Part shown: piece after piece, positions 11,263 through 22,667 of the stretch | Numbering within the stretch: position 1 is the first letter of the stretch | How the letters are laid out: each line of letters opens with the position of its first letter | Assembly: GCA_017506865.1 (NCBI GenBank) | Contig: JAFCMP010000125.1 | Coordinates: 154,003 to 218,002, forward strand | Length of the DNA: 64,000 bases | Source: Tribonema minus | Taxonomy: Eukaryota > Sar > Xanthophyceae > Tribonematales > Tribonemataceae | Reading direction: 5' to 3' | The notes under the pieces: model-generated | Seen by the model: only the letters and a program-made list of their open reading frames with translations | Databases searched by the model: none | What the model was told of the DNA's origin: nothing | Position numbers and translations under genes: made by a program

Positions 11263-12579
11263 ATGGTGGCAACAAGGAAGCGGGCCCGCGTTCTGGCTCT
11301 CATTGCATCTTGTGACGCGAAAGCGGAAGTGAACCAGCAGCAGCGTGGTGAGTTGTGCGTTGTGTCATTCATAATCTTTGCCATTTTCCAGTTGCGGGAT
11401 TGAGTCCTGCGTAACTGCGTAATCTGCCAGGCCCAATGCGCTCGTAACGTTTTCAAGTGCCGCACATATGTTTCTTGCGCAAGTGGTCTGACAGTCAAGC
11501 ACCTCCATTCTTCGCTTCCACCCCCAGATATGTGGACGAAGGTCTTTGATTTCGTGCCACATGGGCACTACCTTCAGCTTTCATGTGTGAGCACCGGGTG
11601 GCGCGCTCTTTATGCCAGTAGCCTGCAGCGCAGGGGACAGACCCAGTCACAGAAAGGAACGGCTGTGCAAGCCATGGTCGCATCCGTGCCCCTGGTGCAG
11701 TGGGCGACTGCAAATCGGTGCAAGGAAGGCATGAGGCTGCTGCAGTATGCTACCGCGTGCGGTAATTTAGCAGTAATGCAATACGTGTACACAAATGCCA
11801 GAAAGCGGGGCATTGATCCGTCTCAAGACTCATTTGTGTGCAGGGGTGCAGCTGAGCGCGGGGATCTGGAGATGCTGCAGTGGGCATGTGCCCAAGGGTT
11901 TCACGGTTACACGCGCACAAGCGCAGCAGCGGCGCGTAGCGGGCACCTGCAGGTGTTGCAGTGGGCGCATGCCAACAGGTGCCCCGTAGGTTGGAGCACA
12001 TGCGCAGCAGCAGCCAACGGAGGACGCCTGGAGGTGCTGAGGTGGACACGCCATGTCGGGTGCGAGTGGGATGAGCACACGTGCGATGTTGCCGCAGCAG
12101 GCGGCCACTCGGACATCCTCCAGTACGCACGGAGCCACGGCTGTCCGTGGAGCAGCATGACGTCCTACTATGCGGCCCTCTGCGGCCATCTTCAGCTTTT
12201 GCAGTGGGCGCACGCAAATGACTGTCCCTTGGAAAGCAACATCACCTCAGCGGCTGCGCGCGGAGGCCACCTGCACGTGCTTCAGTGGTTGCACGACATT
12301 GGCTGCCCTTGGGCTCCAGGCACGTGTGCGGCTGCCGCTGAGGGGGGGCATCTGGACATCTTGCAGTGGCTGCGGGCGCACGGCTGTCCGTGGCAGGAAC
12401 TCGGGGCGCTTGACTTTTTCATGTGGACCTCTGTAGCAGATTGCAACATCAACATGTTGATAGCGGCGGAGTGGGCACTGGCCAATGGCTGCCCCCGCGA
12501 CGATGAGTGTAGGTCTCGGGTCAGGTACCTGCGCCGCAGGGTGATGGCGGCTCAGGCGCGCGCCGCCGCGCAGCACTGA
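11263..12579 (+). CDS. F-box-like plus ankyrin-repeat protein 2
   Basis: Exon 1 is 11263-11347 (85 nt, starts MVATRKRARVLAL), donor GTGAGT. Exon 2 is 11528-12579. The join restores R-D-M-W, giving an intact protein of about 378 residues. The N-terminal part has a charged helix, then DMWTKVFDFVPHGHYLQLS and VSTGWRALYAS, an F-box-like segment common in front of ankyrin arrays in stramenopile algae. The rest is ankyrin units of about 26 residues (GHLQVLQWAHANRCPVGW type). It is the intact paralogue of the gene at 6520, sharing the exon 1 sequence, intron position and repeat order, but it lacks one repeat near the C-terminus. An F-box plus ankyrin layout would suggest a substrate adaptor for an SCF-type ubiquitin ligase. 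That is inference, because the F-box match is short. Confidence 0.85.
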
Positions 12580-13752
12580 CCACTCAGCACTACATACCTG
12601 CGAGCTGCTGCGGTACTTGCACGACCATTTGCGCGCATCACATACATGTCACCAATACACAAAGGCATGCCCATGTCCTGTTTTTCAAAGTGGTCTGCGT
12701 TGCCTGGCGTGCACCATGTTGAACACATTGGCGTAGCAAGTGTGTGCATCAATTGGTCGGCATCACCATCCGCATTAACTTGGGCAGGCATCATGCATGC
12801 GTGGCCGGCGATACCGATCGATCATGTCGCATCGTGCTCGCAGCTCTGGAGCTAAAGCGCTCGTGCACGACATGCTTGCACGTGCACGCATGCATGCGTG
12901 GCCAGGCCCGCTTGGCCTACAGTGCGGTGTACATGGGCGATCTTTGATGCTATGCTGCATGCCTTGATGTGAAATCCATCAGTTCTTGATGTTGTAGGGC
13001 GCAGAATGCGCTGCTTTTATGTCCAGAGGACCCCAGACTACATGTGTCTGACAGCGCCTGTCAATCTGTATTCTTGCGCAAGTACAGATCTTGTCAAATC
13101 ACGCCAGCCATTTATGTTGATGTGTGCGTCAGGGTGTGCATTGCAGTAGGCACCAGGTGTGACAACAGGTGGTCTGTGGCAATAATGGCTTGTGGATTGA
13201 TCCTTGCGCATCAAACATGCAGTTAAAGACAGCTAGAGAGACCACACGAGTGGCACAAGCTAGAGACCATCAGTGGTCTCATACTGTACACTAGGTCTGA
13301 TGTTTGCACAAGGGAAGTTGGTGAGTGCGCGCATGGTTCTCCCAGTGTCTGACTCGCTTGAATACCTCAGCTGAAACTGCACATCAGTCATCAGCGGCGC
13401 ACGAGCGTTGACCTCAAGTGCATCATTACGTGCAACCATGTACAATGCATTGGCGCAGAGCAGCGTTGGGCAGGTGCACCTTAGTTGAGTGCGAACACTT
13501 TTCGGCCAAGCGCACAGACTGCAGGCTTTCAAACCCACACCTATGGAGGTACAAAGCAGGAAGAGAGCAGAACGGAGTTCACTTCACGACATACTTCAAT
13601 TATGTACACAACTCCAGTAGTGTGCACTATCACAAAAAGAAACCTCTCTAGCCAACTGACATGGCGCATGCGCCGAAGCCACTATAAACCACGCTATACT
13701 TGCGCATCACACTGGCTTGCTATTGCTACATGCGCAGCGGCGCTAGGATCAA
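12580..13752. other. intergenic, no gene recognised
   Basis: Spacer between the ankyrin gene 2 stop and the 3' end of the minus-strand J/NYN/CCCH gene. Composition is balanced and I see no supported exon or RNA gene. Confidence 0.4.
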
Positions 13753-14980
13753 CTATGGCGGCGCCGCGTGGTCGCCAGCATGCGCTGCGCTTCTGCCGCC
13801 GCCCCTGCCCATGGTGCCCTTGAAGCCGCGCCCGCCGCGCCCGCGGCCACGGCCGTACCCCCGCCCCCACCCACCGTGCGCATGCGATTGCGGTGCTGCG
13901 GCGACGGCCGCGGTGCTGCTCGCAGCAGCGGCGCGCTGCAGCAGCTGCTCTTCGAGCGCCTGGTGGTCCAGCTGCCGCTCAGTGGGCTCGCGCTTCTGAA
14001 GTTGGGGCTGAGGCAGCGGGGGCGGCGGCGCAGTGTGCTGCTGCTGCTGATCTGCCTGCGCCAGCACCTGCAGGAGCTGCTGGCGCTCCGTTGGTGGATG
14101 GCTGGGATGCTGCTGCTGCTGCTGCTGCTGCTGTTGATGCGGCTGCTGGTGGTGATGCTGGCGCAGCGGCGCCTGCTGCTGCTGCTGCTGCGGCAAAGGC
14201 ACTGCGGAATGCAGCGCCGGCTGTGGCGTGCCAGCAGCTGCGGTTCCTGCAGGGAAGCCCTGCTGCTGCTTCCCCTGCTGCTGCGCTGCACCAGATGGCG
14301 GCGCACGCTTGACGGCGTGCGCGTAAAAACACCGGTCGCCCCTGAAGCACTTGCCCACCGGGAAGTACTTGCAGTGGATCTGCTTCATCGCCGCAGTGCC
14401 ACTGCCGCGGCTGACTGCGTCGCTGTCGTTTGTGGGCACGGGCACCTGCTGCCGTGGCAGCGATGATGGCTGCGGCGCGCTCCGCTCATTGGCTGGCGGT
14501 GCTGCGGCCGGTGCAACAGATGTGGTGGTGCTGATGGGTGCTCGCTGAGGTGCGGCAGAACCGAAGCGCTCATGCTCACATGGTGCTGTTGGCGCATCGT
14601 ACACCCGCTGCTGCTGCTGCTGCGCCTGTGGCTGCTGCGGCTGCACCGTGCCTTGGCTTTGTTGCTGCTCCTGGTGCTGCTGCTGGTGGTGGTGGTGCTC
14701 AGCGCCGATGGCAGCAGCAGCGGCAGCAGCAGCGGCCAAACTACCAGCACCATGAGGCGCTGCACCAGCTGGAGGCTGCGCGCCAGTGTCGTGGGAGTAC
14801 TTGCACTTGCTGCCGTTGAAGCACTTGCCCGTCTTGCTGAAGAAGCACTTGCAACGCTGAGGTGCGCCAGTACCGCTGTGTGTTTGCTGGCGGGCAAGTG
14901 CCTGTTCGACGTGTGGCCGCTGCTGCTGTGCCTGATGCTGCTGCGGCTGCACCGCGCCTGGACTTTGTCGCTGTTCCTCG

Positions 14981-15013
<33 letters not shown>

Positions 15014-18000
15014 TGGTGCTGCTGCTGCTGCTTTGTGCTGATGGCAGCAGCAGCAACAGTGGCAACATTACTAGCCCCTGCAGGCGCCGCAGCAGCAAGA
15101 GGCTGTGCAGTAGCGTCATGGGAGAACTTGCACTTGCTGCCGCTGAAGCACTTGCCCGTCCTGCTGAAGAAATACTTACAATGCCGCAGCGGCTTCGCTG
15201 TAGAAACGCCGCCGCTGCTGCTGCCGCCGCCTGCCGTGCCGGCCTGTAGCTGCTGCGGCTGCTGCTGCTGCTGCTGAGGTAGTGCCGATGGCAGCAATTG
15301 AGATTGCCAATCCGTCACCTCGCCTGCGCGGTCAGGCCCAGCATCGCCGCCCTGCGCGCTGCTGCCGGATGCACTGGCCTCATAAACTTGCGGAGACCGC
15401 TGCTGCGGCGGCGGCGGACTCTGGTGATTCGCCTGGCCCTGCGCGGCACGCGGCGCGCTGCCGTGCCGCGGAGCCTGGTGCGGCATCTGCTGCTGTTCAG
15501 CGGCAGTATGCGGTCCCGCCAGCTTGTGCTCCTTCTCCGCAACAGCAAGCGGCCCAGCACCCGTGTGTGCAAACAAGCACGTGGCCCCCCTGAAGCACCT
15601 GCCCGCCGCAAAGTGCCTGCACTGCCGCGTCTTCGGCGCCGCGGGCGCAGCGCTGCCGCCGGCAGCGCCGCCGCTGCTGCCGCTGCGGCCCGCCTGCTCT
15701 GCCTGCGGTGCGCAGCAGTGCTCCGCAAGCCAGCCAAAGGCGAGCAGATCCGGGTGCGCCAGGTGCAGGTCGCGGTAGCGCTGGCCGAGCTGGCCGTGCC
15801 ACGCCCAGACCTCCACGCCGCAGCGCGCGTGCAGCGCCTGCAGGACGGCCAGGTAGACGCCGTCGCCGGCGGTGAAGGCGCCCTGCAGGGAGACCAAGTT
15901 TGTGGACGTTATCGACGTGAGCATGCGCGATGTTGGATTGTCTCATACTGCAGGTGCTCAGAGACTCTGTGCGGCAGCGCTGCGGCGCTGTCTTTTCCCT
16001 CGTCAGCGAGATGCGCAATGTTCATGGCTCAGACTGCAGCAGCAGCATCCGCCGCTGCCAGCAAGCACACGAGGTAAGCAGCAACAACCTGCGCACCCAT
16101 CTGGCGCAGCGCACGACGCATTCTATGAACTCTGCATAAAAGCGGCACATCGGCTCAGGAAAGCTGAACCGCAACAGCATGCGTATCATACAGCTGAATG
16201 GCCGGACCTGACCTGATTTTTTGAATGCAGCGGCGCGCCATGCTAAACGCATACGACGCACTCGCAGCAACGCTCATCATGAATGACCTGCTTGCGGGCC
16301 CATTACACAACAACTTTGCCAGTAAGCACTGCTGCAGAGGCAGCTCGGGCTGCGGCGCGTACCTCTGCCCCGAGCGCGCGCGCGCTCACGTCATTCGCCA
16401 CCACCACGAGCGTCACGCCGGCGTCCTTTGCGCGCGCCACGCCCTCCGCGTGCACGAGCGCTGCTGCCGCAAATACCTCGTCGACGCCGCCTGTTGGACG
16501 AGAGGCCGCGCACGGGTGCGCTCGTCAGGAAGGCGATGAAAATGTGATTCCAGACTGAACGCCAGCGGACGATGCTGCGGGGCGGGGATCGCCACGCCGT
16601 GAACGCGGGTGCTGCCGCGAGAGCTTGTAGCAGCGCGGTTTGCGCGCCGAGCGGAGCAACCGTTTGGCTGCACTTTTGTGGTGCGTGGATCGATTAAAAC
16701 GCTGAGCAACGCTGCCAATGGTGTGACACCGACGGTGCGCATGACGTTACGAAGAGCTGAGAGTCACCCGCCATGCCCGTGCTGCGTCAATGACTGCGCA
16801 CCACGCCGCGCTGCGCGACAACAGCAGCGGCTGCAGATGATTGCAAGACAAAGCGCGCTGCTGGTAACATGTGCTGTGCAATCATGCAAGGGAAGGCGGC
16901 TGGAAGGCTGAAGGTGTGTTTGCGGTCAGAGGTTGGCCTCGTCTCCCAATGATTTCCCCAGGTGCATACATCAGCCTGTGTAGGCATGCAGCGCCCGAAA
17001 ACACGCGTACGCTGGCACGGCTTACATTGCTCGTGACCGCCTGTACAGCAGCAGGACGCAAAACAACGACTTGCTGCATAGCATTGAAAGCGGCCACTGA
17101 ACGGCAGCGCGACGTGATACAGCGCCACTTCAACATGCGCCTTTAGTGCAGGTGTTTGCAGCGATGCTCAGACACATCTCCTTTCGCCCACTGGCATGCC
17201 AGCGCTGCTGCCGCCGCTGCTGCGCACCTCGCCAAGGGAAAGCAATCATGTGCCCACACGCTTGTGTGTTCGCTGTACACATGCTGTCGGTCAGAACCGG
17301 AGGCGCAGCACGGGCGAATGCTGACCTGATGTTGCTGCTCGCACAGTAGGATCAGGGTTAGTGTGGGGTTAGATGCCGACAGTGCACTGCGAGTGCGCGT
17401 CACAGCGCCGACGCAGTCACCTGCAGACGCTTCCTCCGCGCGGAACGCAACGTCCAGCGCCTCCGCGCTCCCGCAGTAGGTGCCGCCCGCCGCTGCGGCG
17501 GCGCGCCACTGCTGCCGCAGCGCCTCGCACTCCTGCGGCGCGGCGCCGCTGCCGCGCACCAGCAGCGCGTACACCTTGCGCTGCTGCGTCACATGTCGGA
17601 TCAGCGCCGCAGCATCAAAGCGCGGCGGCGTCGGCGGGCGCGCCGCAGCCGCGTCGGCGGCGGCGGCGGCGGCGCCTGCGGCGTGGGCGCGAGTGTGCAG
17701 CGTCGCGTTGAGCGGTGACGATGATTCAGGCATGCAGACAAGGGCTCGCAGCAGCGAAGCGCATTGGGGGGCTGGCCTCGCCCGTGCAGAGTGAGCAGCA
17801 GTGCATGCGAGCATGCCAGTTTGCAAAACGTGCACATGCACATGCACACACATGCGCGCGCCCACAGACACCATCACCACTCACACACACGCTGCCGTTC
17901 TCTCTTTCTCTCTCTCTTTCGAAGCGCCGACCCTCGCGCCCTACGTGAACAGAGCACAGCACTGTATGAATGCATACGCGCAGCGACCCTGGCAGCGCTT

Positions 18001-21000
18001 ACCGGCCAAGACGCTGTTGGCATCCACCAGCAGGTGAACGCGCTCTTCCACCCCAGCGGAGAAGGTGTGCACGCTGCGCGCCGCAGTTGGCTGATGCGCC
18101 TGCTGCTGCCGCTGCTGCTGACCGACCGCAGCAGGCGATGAGCGCGCCGTCGTGGCGTGCGCGGCGCTTGGCGGAGCGGTGGCAGGTGCATACTCCGCAG
18201 GCCGGACTTGCTGCCTCTGCTGCCGCTGCGGCTGCTGCGGCTGCTGCTGCTGCTGTTGCTGCTGCTGAGCACTGCTGCGCTGCTCCCACTGTGTTGCCGG
18301 ATTTTGCTGCTGCGCCTGCTGCGTTGACGGAGCTGCGCCGCCATGCCACGCACCGCTGCTGCCCGCGGGCTGCGTCGCCGCCGCCGCCGTCGCCGCCGTC
18401 GCCATGTGCAGCGTCTCTGGTGCCGGCGCAGCGCTCGCTGGCGGCGGCTGCGGCGTGCTCTGCGCAGCAGGCGCCACGTGCAGCGCTCTCAGCGCGTCCG
18501 CCTCCGCCTGCATGCGCGCCGCGAGCTCCGCCACCGCGGTCCTGGTCGCCTGCGCCTCCACTGCCCGATTCCGTGCGCGCAGGCCATTCAGCACTCGCAC
18601 CGCGGCACCGCACAGCTCAGCAAGGCTGGCCTCCCCGCGCGCAGCCTCCACCGCCGCTGCCAGCTCGGCTTCGTGCTGCGACCCCAAGGCCGTCTCCAGG
18701 CGCGCGCGAACCGCCGCCGCCGCCGCTGCCGCTGCCTCACGGTCCGCACGCAGCGCGCCGAGCACCCGCTCTGCCGCGCTGCAGAGCTCGGCGAGGCTGG
18801 GGAGCCGCTGCCCTCGGGCATCGTCCAGCGCCGCCACCAGCTCTGCTTCGCTTTGAGAGATCATGGCCGCCTCCAGACACGCTCGCGCGGCCGCCTCCCG
18901 CCGTGTGCGCACCGCGCTCAGTAGCTGCGTCGCCGCTGCGCACTGCGCAGCGAGGCTGGGCTCGCCCTGCGCTGCCTTCAGCGCCGCCACCAGGTCCGCT
19001 TCGTCCTGCGATTGCAAAGCGTCCTCCAGCCGCTCCCGCGCTGCCGCTGTCACCGCCGCCTGCTGCGCCGCCTCCTGCATCGCCGCATCAAGCGCACGCT
19101 CTGCGGCACGGCACAGCTCCGCTAGGCTCGTGTGCTGCCGCGCAGTCTGCAGCGCTGCGGCCAGCTCCGCTTCGTCCTGTGACGCCACGGCCGCCTCCAG
19201 CCGCTCGCGCGCCGCCGCCGCTGCCGCCGCTGCCTCGCGCTCCTGCCGCACAGCGCGTATGGCGCCCAGGACGCGCGCCGCTGCGCCGCACAGCTCGGAG
19301 AGTGCGGGCTGCTGCTGCGCACGCTCTAGTGCCGTCGCAAGCTCGGCTTCACTCTGAGATGCCATCGATGACTCCAGCTGAGCCCGAGCCGCCGCCACTT
19401 CTGCCGCCGCTGCCTCCCGCGCCTCGCGTGCGCCGCGCGCTTTGCGCAGCGTCTGCATCGCCATCGCGCGCTGAGTGGCGAGGCTCGGCTCGCAGCTCGC
19501 GCCTTCCAGCGCCGTCATGAGCGCTGCCTCATCCTGAGATGCGACAGCAGCCTTGAGCTGTGCGAGTGCGCGAGCGGTTGTCTCTGCGGCGGCGGCCGCT
19601 GCCGCTGCTGCTGCCGCCGCGGCATCTGTCTCTGCGCTAGCGCGCACTGCGCGCAGCACGTGCGCCGCCGTCACGCACAGCAGCGCGAGTCTCGGCTCGC
19701 CCCTCGCATCGTCCAGCGCGGCCACCAGATGAGCCTCTTCGCGACTCGCCAGCGCCGCCTGCAGCTGCGTCTGCCGGCGCACCAGCGCAGCCGCTGCTTC
19801 CTGTGCTGCCGCCGCCTGAGCCTCCCTTGCGTGTCGCAGTTCAGCGAGCATCTCCGCTGCCATCTGGCGCAGGACAGCCAGGCTCGGCTCCTCCGCCGCA
19901 TTCTCCAGCGCTACCGCCAGTGCTGTTTCATTACGGTCCGCCATGGCCGCCTGCAGTTGCGCATGTCGCCGTTCTGTCGCCTCTGCAGCTGCCGCTGCGG
20001 CTGCCGCTGCTGCGGCCGCCGCAGCTGCGGCAGCCGTCGCTGCTGCAGCCGCCGCCGCAGCGGCAGCGTTCTCCCTCTGCTCCCTCTCCGTTTGCAGGGC
20101 TTTCAGCGCTTTCTTGGCTTGCTTGCGCAGCTTGAACATGCCCGCGCCGCTGCCCTTGCATTCCTTGAGGGCCGCGGTCACCGCAGCCTCATCGCGCCTA
20201 TCGATGGCAGCGAGCAGCTTCTTCTGCACCTGCGCAGCCGCCGCCGCGGCTGCCGCTGCAGCCGCCTCCGCGGCCTCCTGCTTCTTCCGCGCGCGCACCG
20301 TCTGCAGCGCGCTCCGCGCCGCGTCGCTTAGAGCGGCGACTGCCGCCATGCCGCGTGCGTCGTCCAGCGCCGCCAGCAGCTGCGCCTCGTCCAGCGCCTC
20401 GACCGCTGCTTGCAGGCGCTCCCTCATGGCGCGCTCCGCCGCCGCCGCGCGCTCCGCGCGCGCCGCCTTCAGCGCCTCCGCCACCGCTTTCCGCACGTCC
20501 GTGACGCCCTGTCGCCCCTTCAGATCCCCGAGCACCGCCGCGAGCGCGCTCTCGTCGCCGCTCTGCAGCGCAGCGCGCGCGCGCGCCTCCAGTTTTGCCG
20601 CCGCCCGCGCCGCCGCTTCCGCAGCCGCCGCGGCGGCGGCGGCGGCGGCCTGCTCCTCGCGTCGCTTGCGCAGCTCGCTCAGCGCCGTGACCGCGCGCTT
20701 GCGCACGGCGGAAAGCCCCGCCGCGCCCGTCAGCTCCTCGACGATGGCAGCCAGCGCTGCCTCGTCGCCCGCGTCGCCAGCGACCTGGACGCGCGCGAGC
20801 CAGCGCACCGCCGCCGCCTGCGCCTCCGCGGACGCCGCCTCGCGGTGCTCCTTGCGCGCGCGCAGCGCCTTGAGCGCCTGCTTGAGGCGCCTGCGCGCGG
20901 CCGCCTCCTTCGGCTGCCCCCTGTACTCCTCCAGCAGCGCGGCGAGCGCGTCCTCGCTGTCGCCCGCCAGCGCGGCGTCCAGGCGCGCCGCCTTGGCGGC

Positions 21001-22319
21001 GGCGGCGGCGCTCGCGGCGTCGCGCTCCCGCCGCGCGCGCACTGCGTCCAGCGCCTCCCGCGCCGCGACGCGCACGCCGTTGACGCCCAACTTGCCGTTG
21101 AGCTCGTCCAGCAGCTCGTAGAGCGCGCGCTCGTCGCGCGCCGCCTCCGCCGCGCGCACGCGTGCGTGCAGCCGTGCGGTTGCATCCGCCGCCGCCGCCT
21201 GCGCTGCGTAGCGCGCCTCCTCGTCCTCCTGCCTGCGCCGCTGCTCCGCTGCGTAGTCGCGCCGCGGCGGCGGCTGCTGGCGCGCACCGCCGCCGCCGCC
21301 GCCCCCGCCGCCGTAGCCGAAACCCCCAAACCCGCCAAACCCCCCAGGAAACCTGACTGGGACTTTGACGCGGACGTAGCGGCCGCCGCCCAGATGCACA
21401 ACGTGCGTCTCGTAGAAGAAAAAGTCATCGTACATGTCGTAGTAGTCTGGATCATCGTCGTCGTCATCCTCGTAGTAATAGCCGCCGGCGCTGCCACGGT
21501 GGCCTCCGCTGCTACCGCTGCTGGGGGCGCCTGCGGTCGCGTCGCCGCCGTCGGGGGCATATTGCTCCGGGTTTGAGATGCGGTGGTAGGCCGCGCTCAC
21601 GCGCTGGAACTTTTCCTGGGAGATTGAGGCAGACAGAGAGCAGGTTGTGGGGCAGACGTGAGCCGGCCGCAAGCTCAATCGAGCAGGCACAGGCGCCGTG
21701 CAGATTATTTGAGCTGACATGAGGCGGAAATGCAGCTTCGCAAAGCACCAGTGGCACCTGCCCCATGTATGTTGTGGTTTGTTTATGACAATGTGGTGCA
21801 GCATGTAACCTATACTCTCTGGTCACTCCAGTGCGATGAGCTGCACAGGTGCTCATGGCTTAAAGTCGCAACGGTGACTTTTTTTGGGGGGGGGGACAGC
21901 AAAGCTTCTATTCGAATGCGTATTGGTTGACACAGGCGATGAAGCCCATTGATGCACACAACCAATCATTTCGGCAAAGCCCAGCAGGGGCATCACAGAA
22001 ACCTATGTAAGGTTCATGACAGGAAGCAAGGGAGTAGCATGGGTTGCCCCTCGTAAGGTTGCAGTGGACCTGAACACCTGGCACCATTGCTGCGCGCTTA
22101 TGCGACTGTCACGAGCAGCCAGAGGGTCAGCTGCACGACTGCCACTGTGCGCAGCATTGGGCGCGTACACGGCGGCTGACTGACCTTGGCGTTCGGGTCA
22201 TCTGATTTGTCAGGGTGACACTTCAGCGCCAGCCTCCGAAAAGCGGTTTTCACAACGTCCTGGCCCGCCCCATACGAGACCTCCAGCACGGAGTAAGCTT
22301 CCCGCAGAGTGAGCTTCAT
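13753..22319 (-). CDS. J domain - 14x helical repeat - NYN nuclease - 4x CCCH zinc-finger protein
   Basis: Five exons on the minus strand: 22319-22185, 21615-18003, 17675-17421, 16490-16363, 15882-13753. They sum to 6261 nt (2087 codons) and every junction keeps phase. Residues 1-75 are a J domain with HPD (LKCHPDKSDD), split by intron 1. An acidic/Tyr patch and a Gly-rich linker follow. Fourteen Ala-rich repeats span about residues 190-1080, then a Gln/Ala linker. The NYN/PIN-like domain starts at VHLLVDANSVLAG, includes GGVDEVFAAAALVHAE and VTLVVVANDVS, and ends at TAGDGVYLAVLQALHARC and VEVWAWHGQ, so three candidate metal-binding Asp positions are present. Four CCCH fingers follow (first C-X7-C-X5-C-X3-H, residues about 1465-1483) between polyQ tracts, and an RGG-type tail. 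J domains stimulate Hsp70; NYN plus CCCH recalls Regnase-type RNases. A chaperone-coupled RNA nuclease is inference. Confidence 0.8.
14099..15275 (-). repeat. CAG/CTG tracts encoding polyglutamine linkers
   Basis: Multiple CTG runs on the plus strand (for example near 14109-14134, 14173-14191 and 14982-15008) read as CAG/CAA in the coding strand of the CCCH exon. They give Gln-rich linkers between the zinc fingers. Such linkers are often disordered and condensation-prone in RNA-binding proteins. The tracts are length-unstable and may vary between strains. Confidence 0.8.
18535..21180 (-). repeat. 14-unit array of a roughly 65-residue helical repeat
   Basis: Inside the large second exon the protein is built from 14 units that I could align by eye. 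The consensus is RLEAAVASQDEAELAAAL, then ARGEPSLAELC, then AAERVLGALRA, then an Ala/Glu/Arg helix of variable length. Unit length is about 52-72 residues, and the last five or six units are the most alike. The pattern predicts three helices per unit, the third a charged Ala-rich linker. I do not recognise it as a named repeat family. Confidence 0.75.
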
Positions 22320-22667
22320 GGGTGTGCGGTTGATGCCGCTACCAGTTGAAGTACACCTTGGCGAACGAGACCATTCCCCTGCAAATGGTCACGCGACAAA
22401 AGGCGCTGCGGGCGGGGCTGCTCCTGCTGCTGCCCGTTGCAGTCTTGCAAGCACTGCTGCTGGCGGCAATCTGCGCGATGCGTCAGCGTCGGCAGCAACA
22501 GGGGGGCGGCGCCTGAAGATAATATCTTTGCTCACGTGATTACTTCGCCGGTTCAATTTCGAGGTGAAGTTGGTGAGAGGATTCCTTGAGCTTTCTCAAG
22601 TGCCCACGCCTGCAATTCCTGAGCTGCTTCAAGGGCGATCCTGCATTAATCGTTGCAGCTCGTCGCC
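22320..22667. promoter_or_regulatory. shared divergent promoter, J/NYN/CCCH gene and UBLCP1
   Basis: The 348 bases separate two start codons that point away from each other (ATG at 22319 on minus and 22668 on plus). No coding signal lies between them, so both promoters must be here. No TATA box is evident. This is position-based inference. Confidence 0.5.

Noticed and set aside
15882..17421. Direct join of the NYN exons 17675-17421 and 15882-13753
   Set aside because: Phases clash (1 into 0). Inserting the 16490-16363 exon fixes the phase and supplies missing NYN sequence.
17970..21576. Very long plus-strand open frames opposite the J/NYN/CCCH exon
   Set aside because: High GC and Ala/Ser/Arg-biased composition explain them. 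The minus frame carries the ordered repeat and J and NYN motifs with splice sites.
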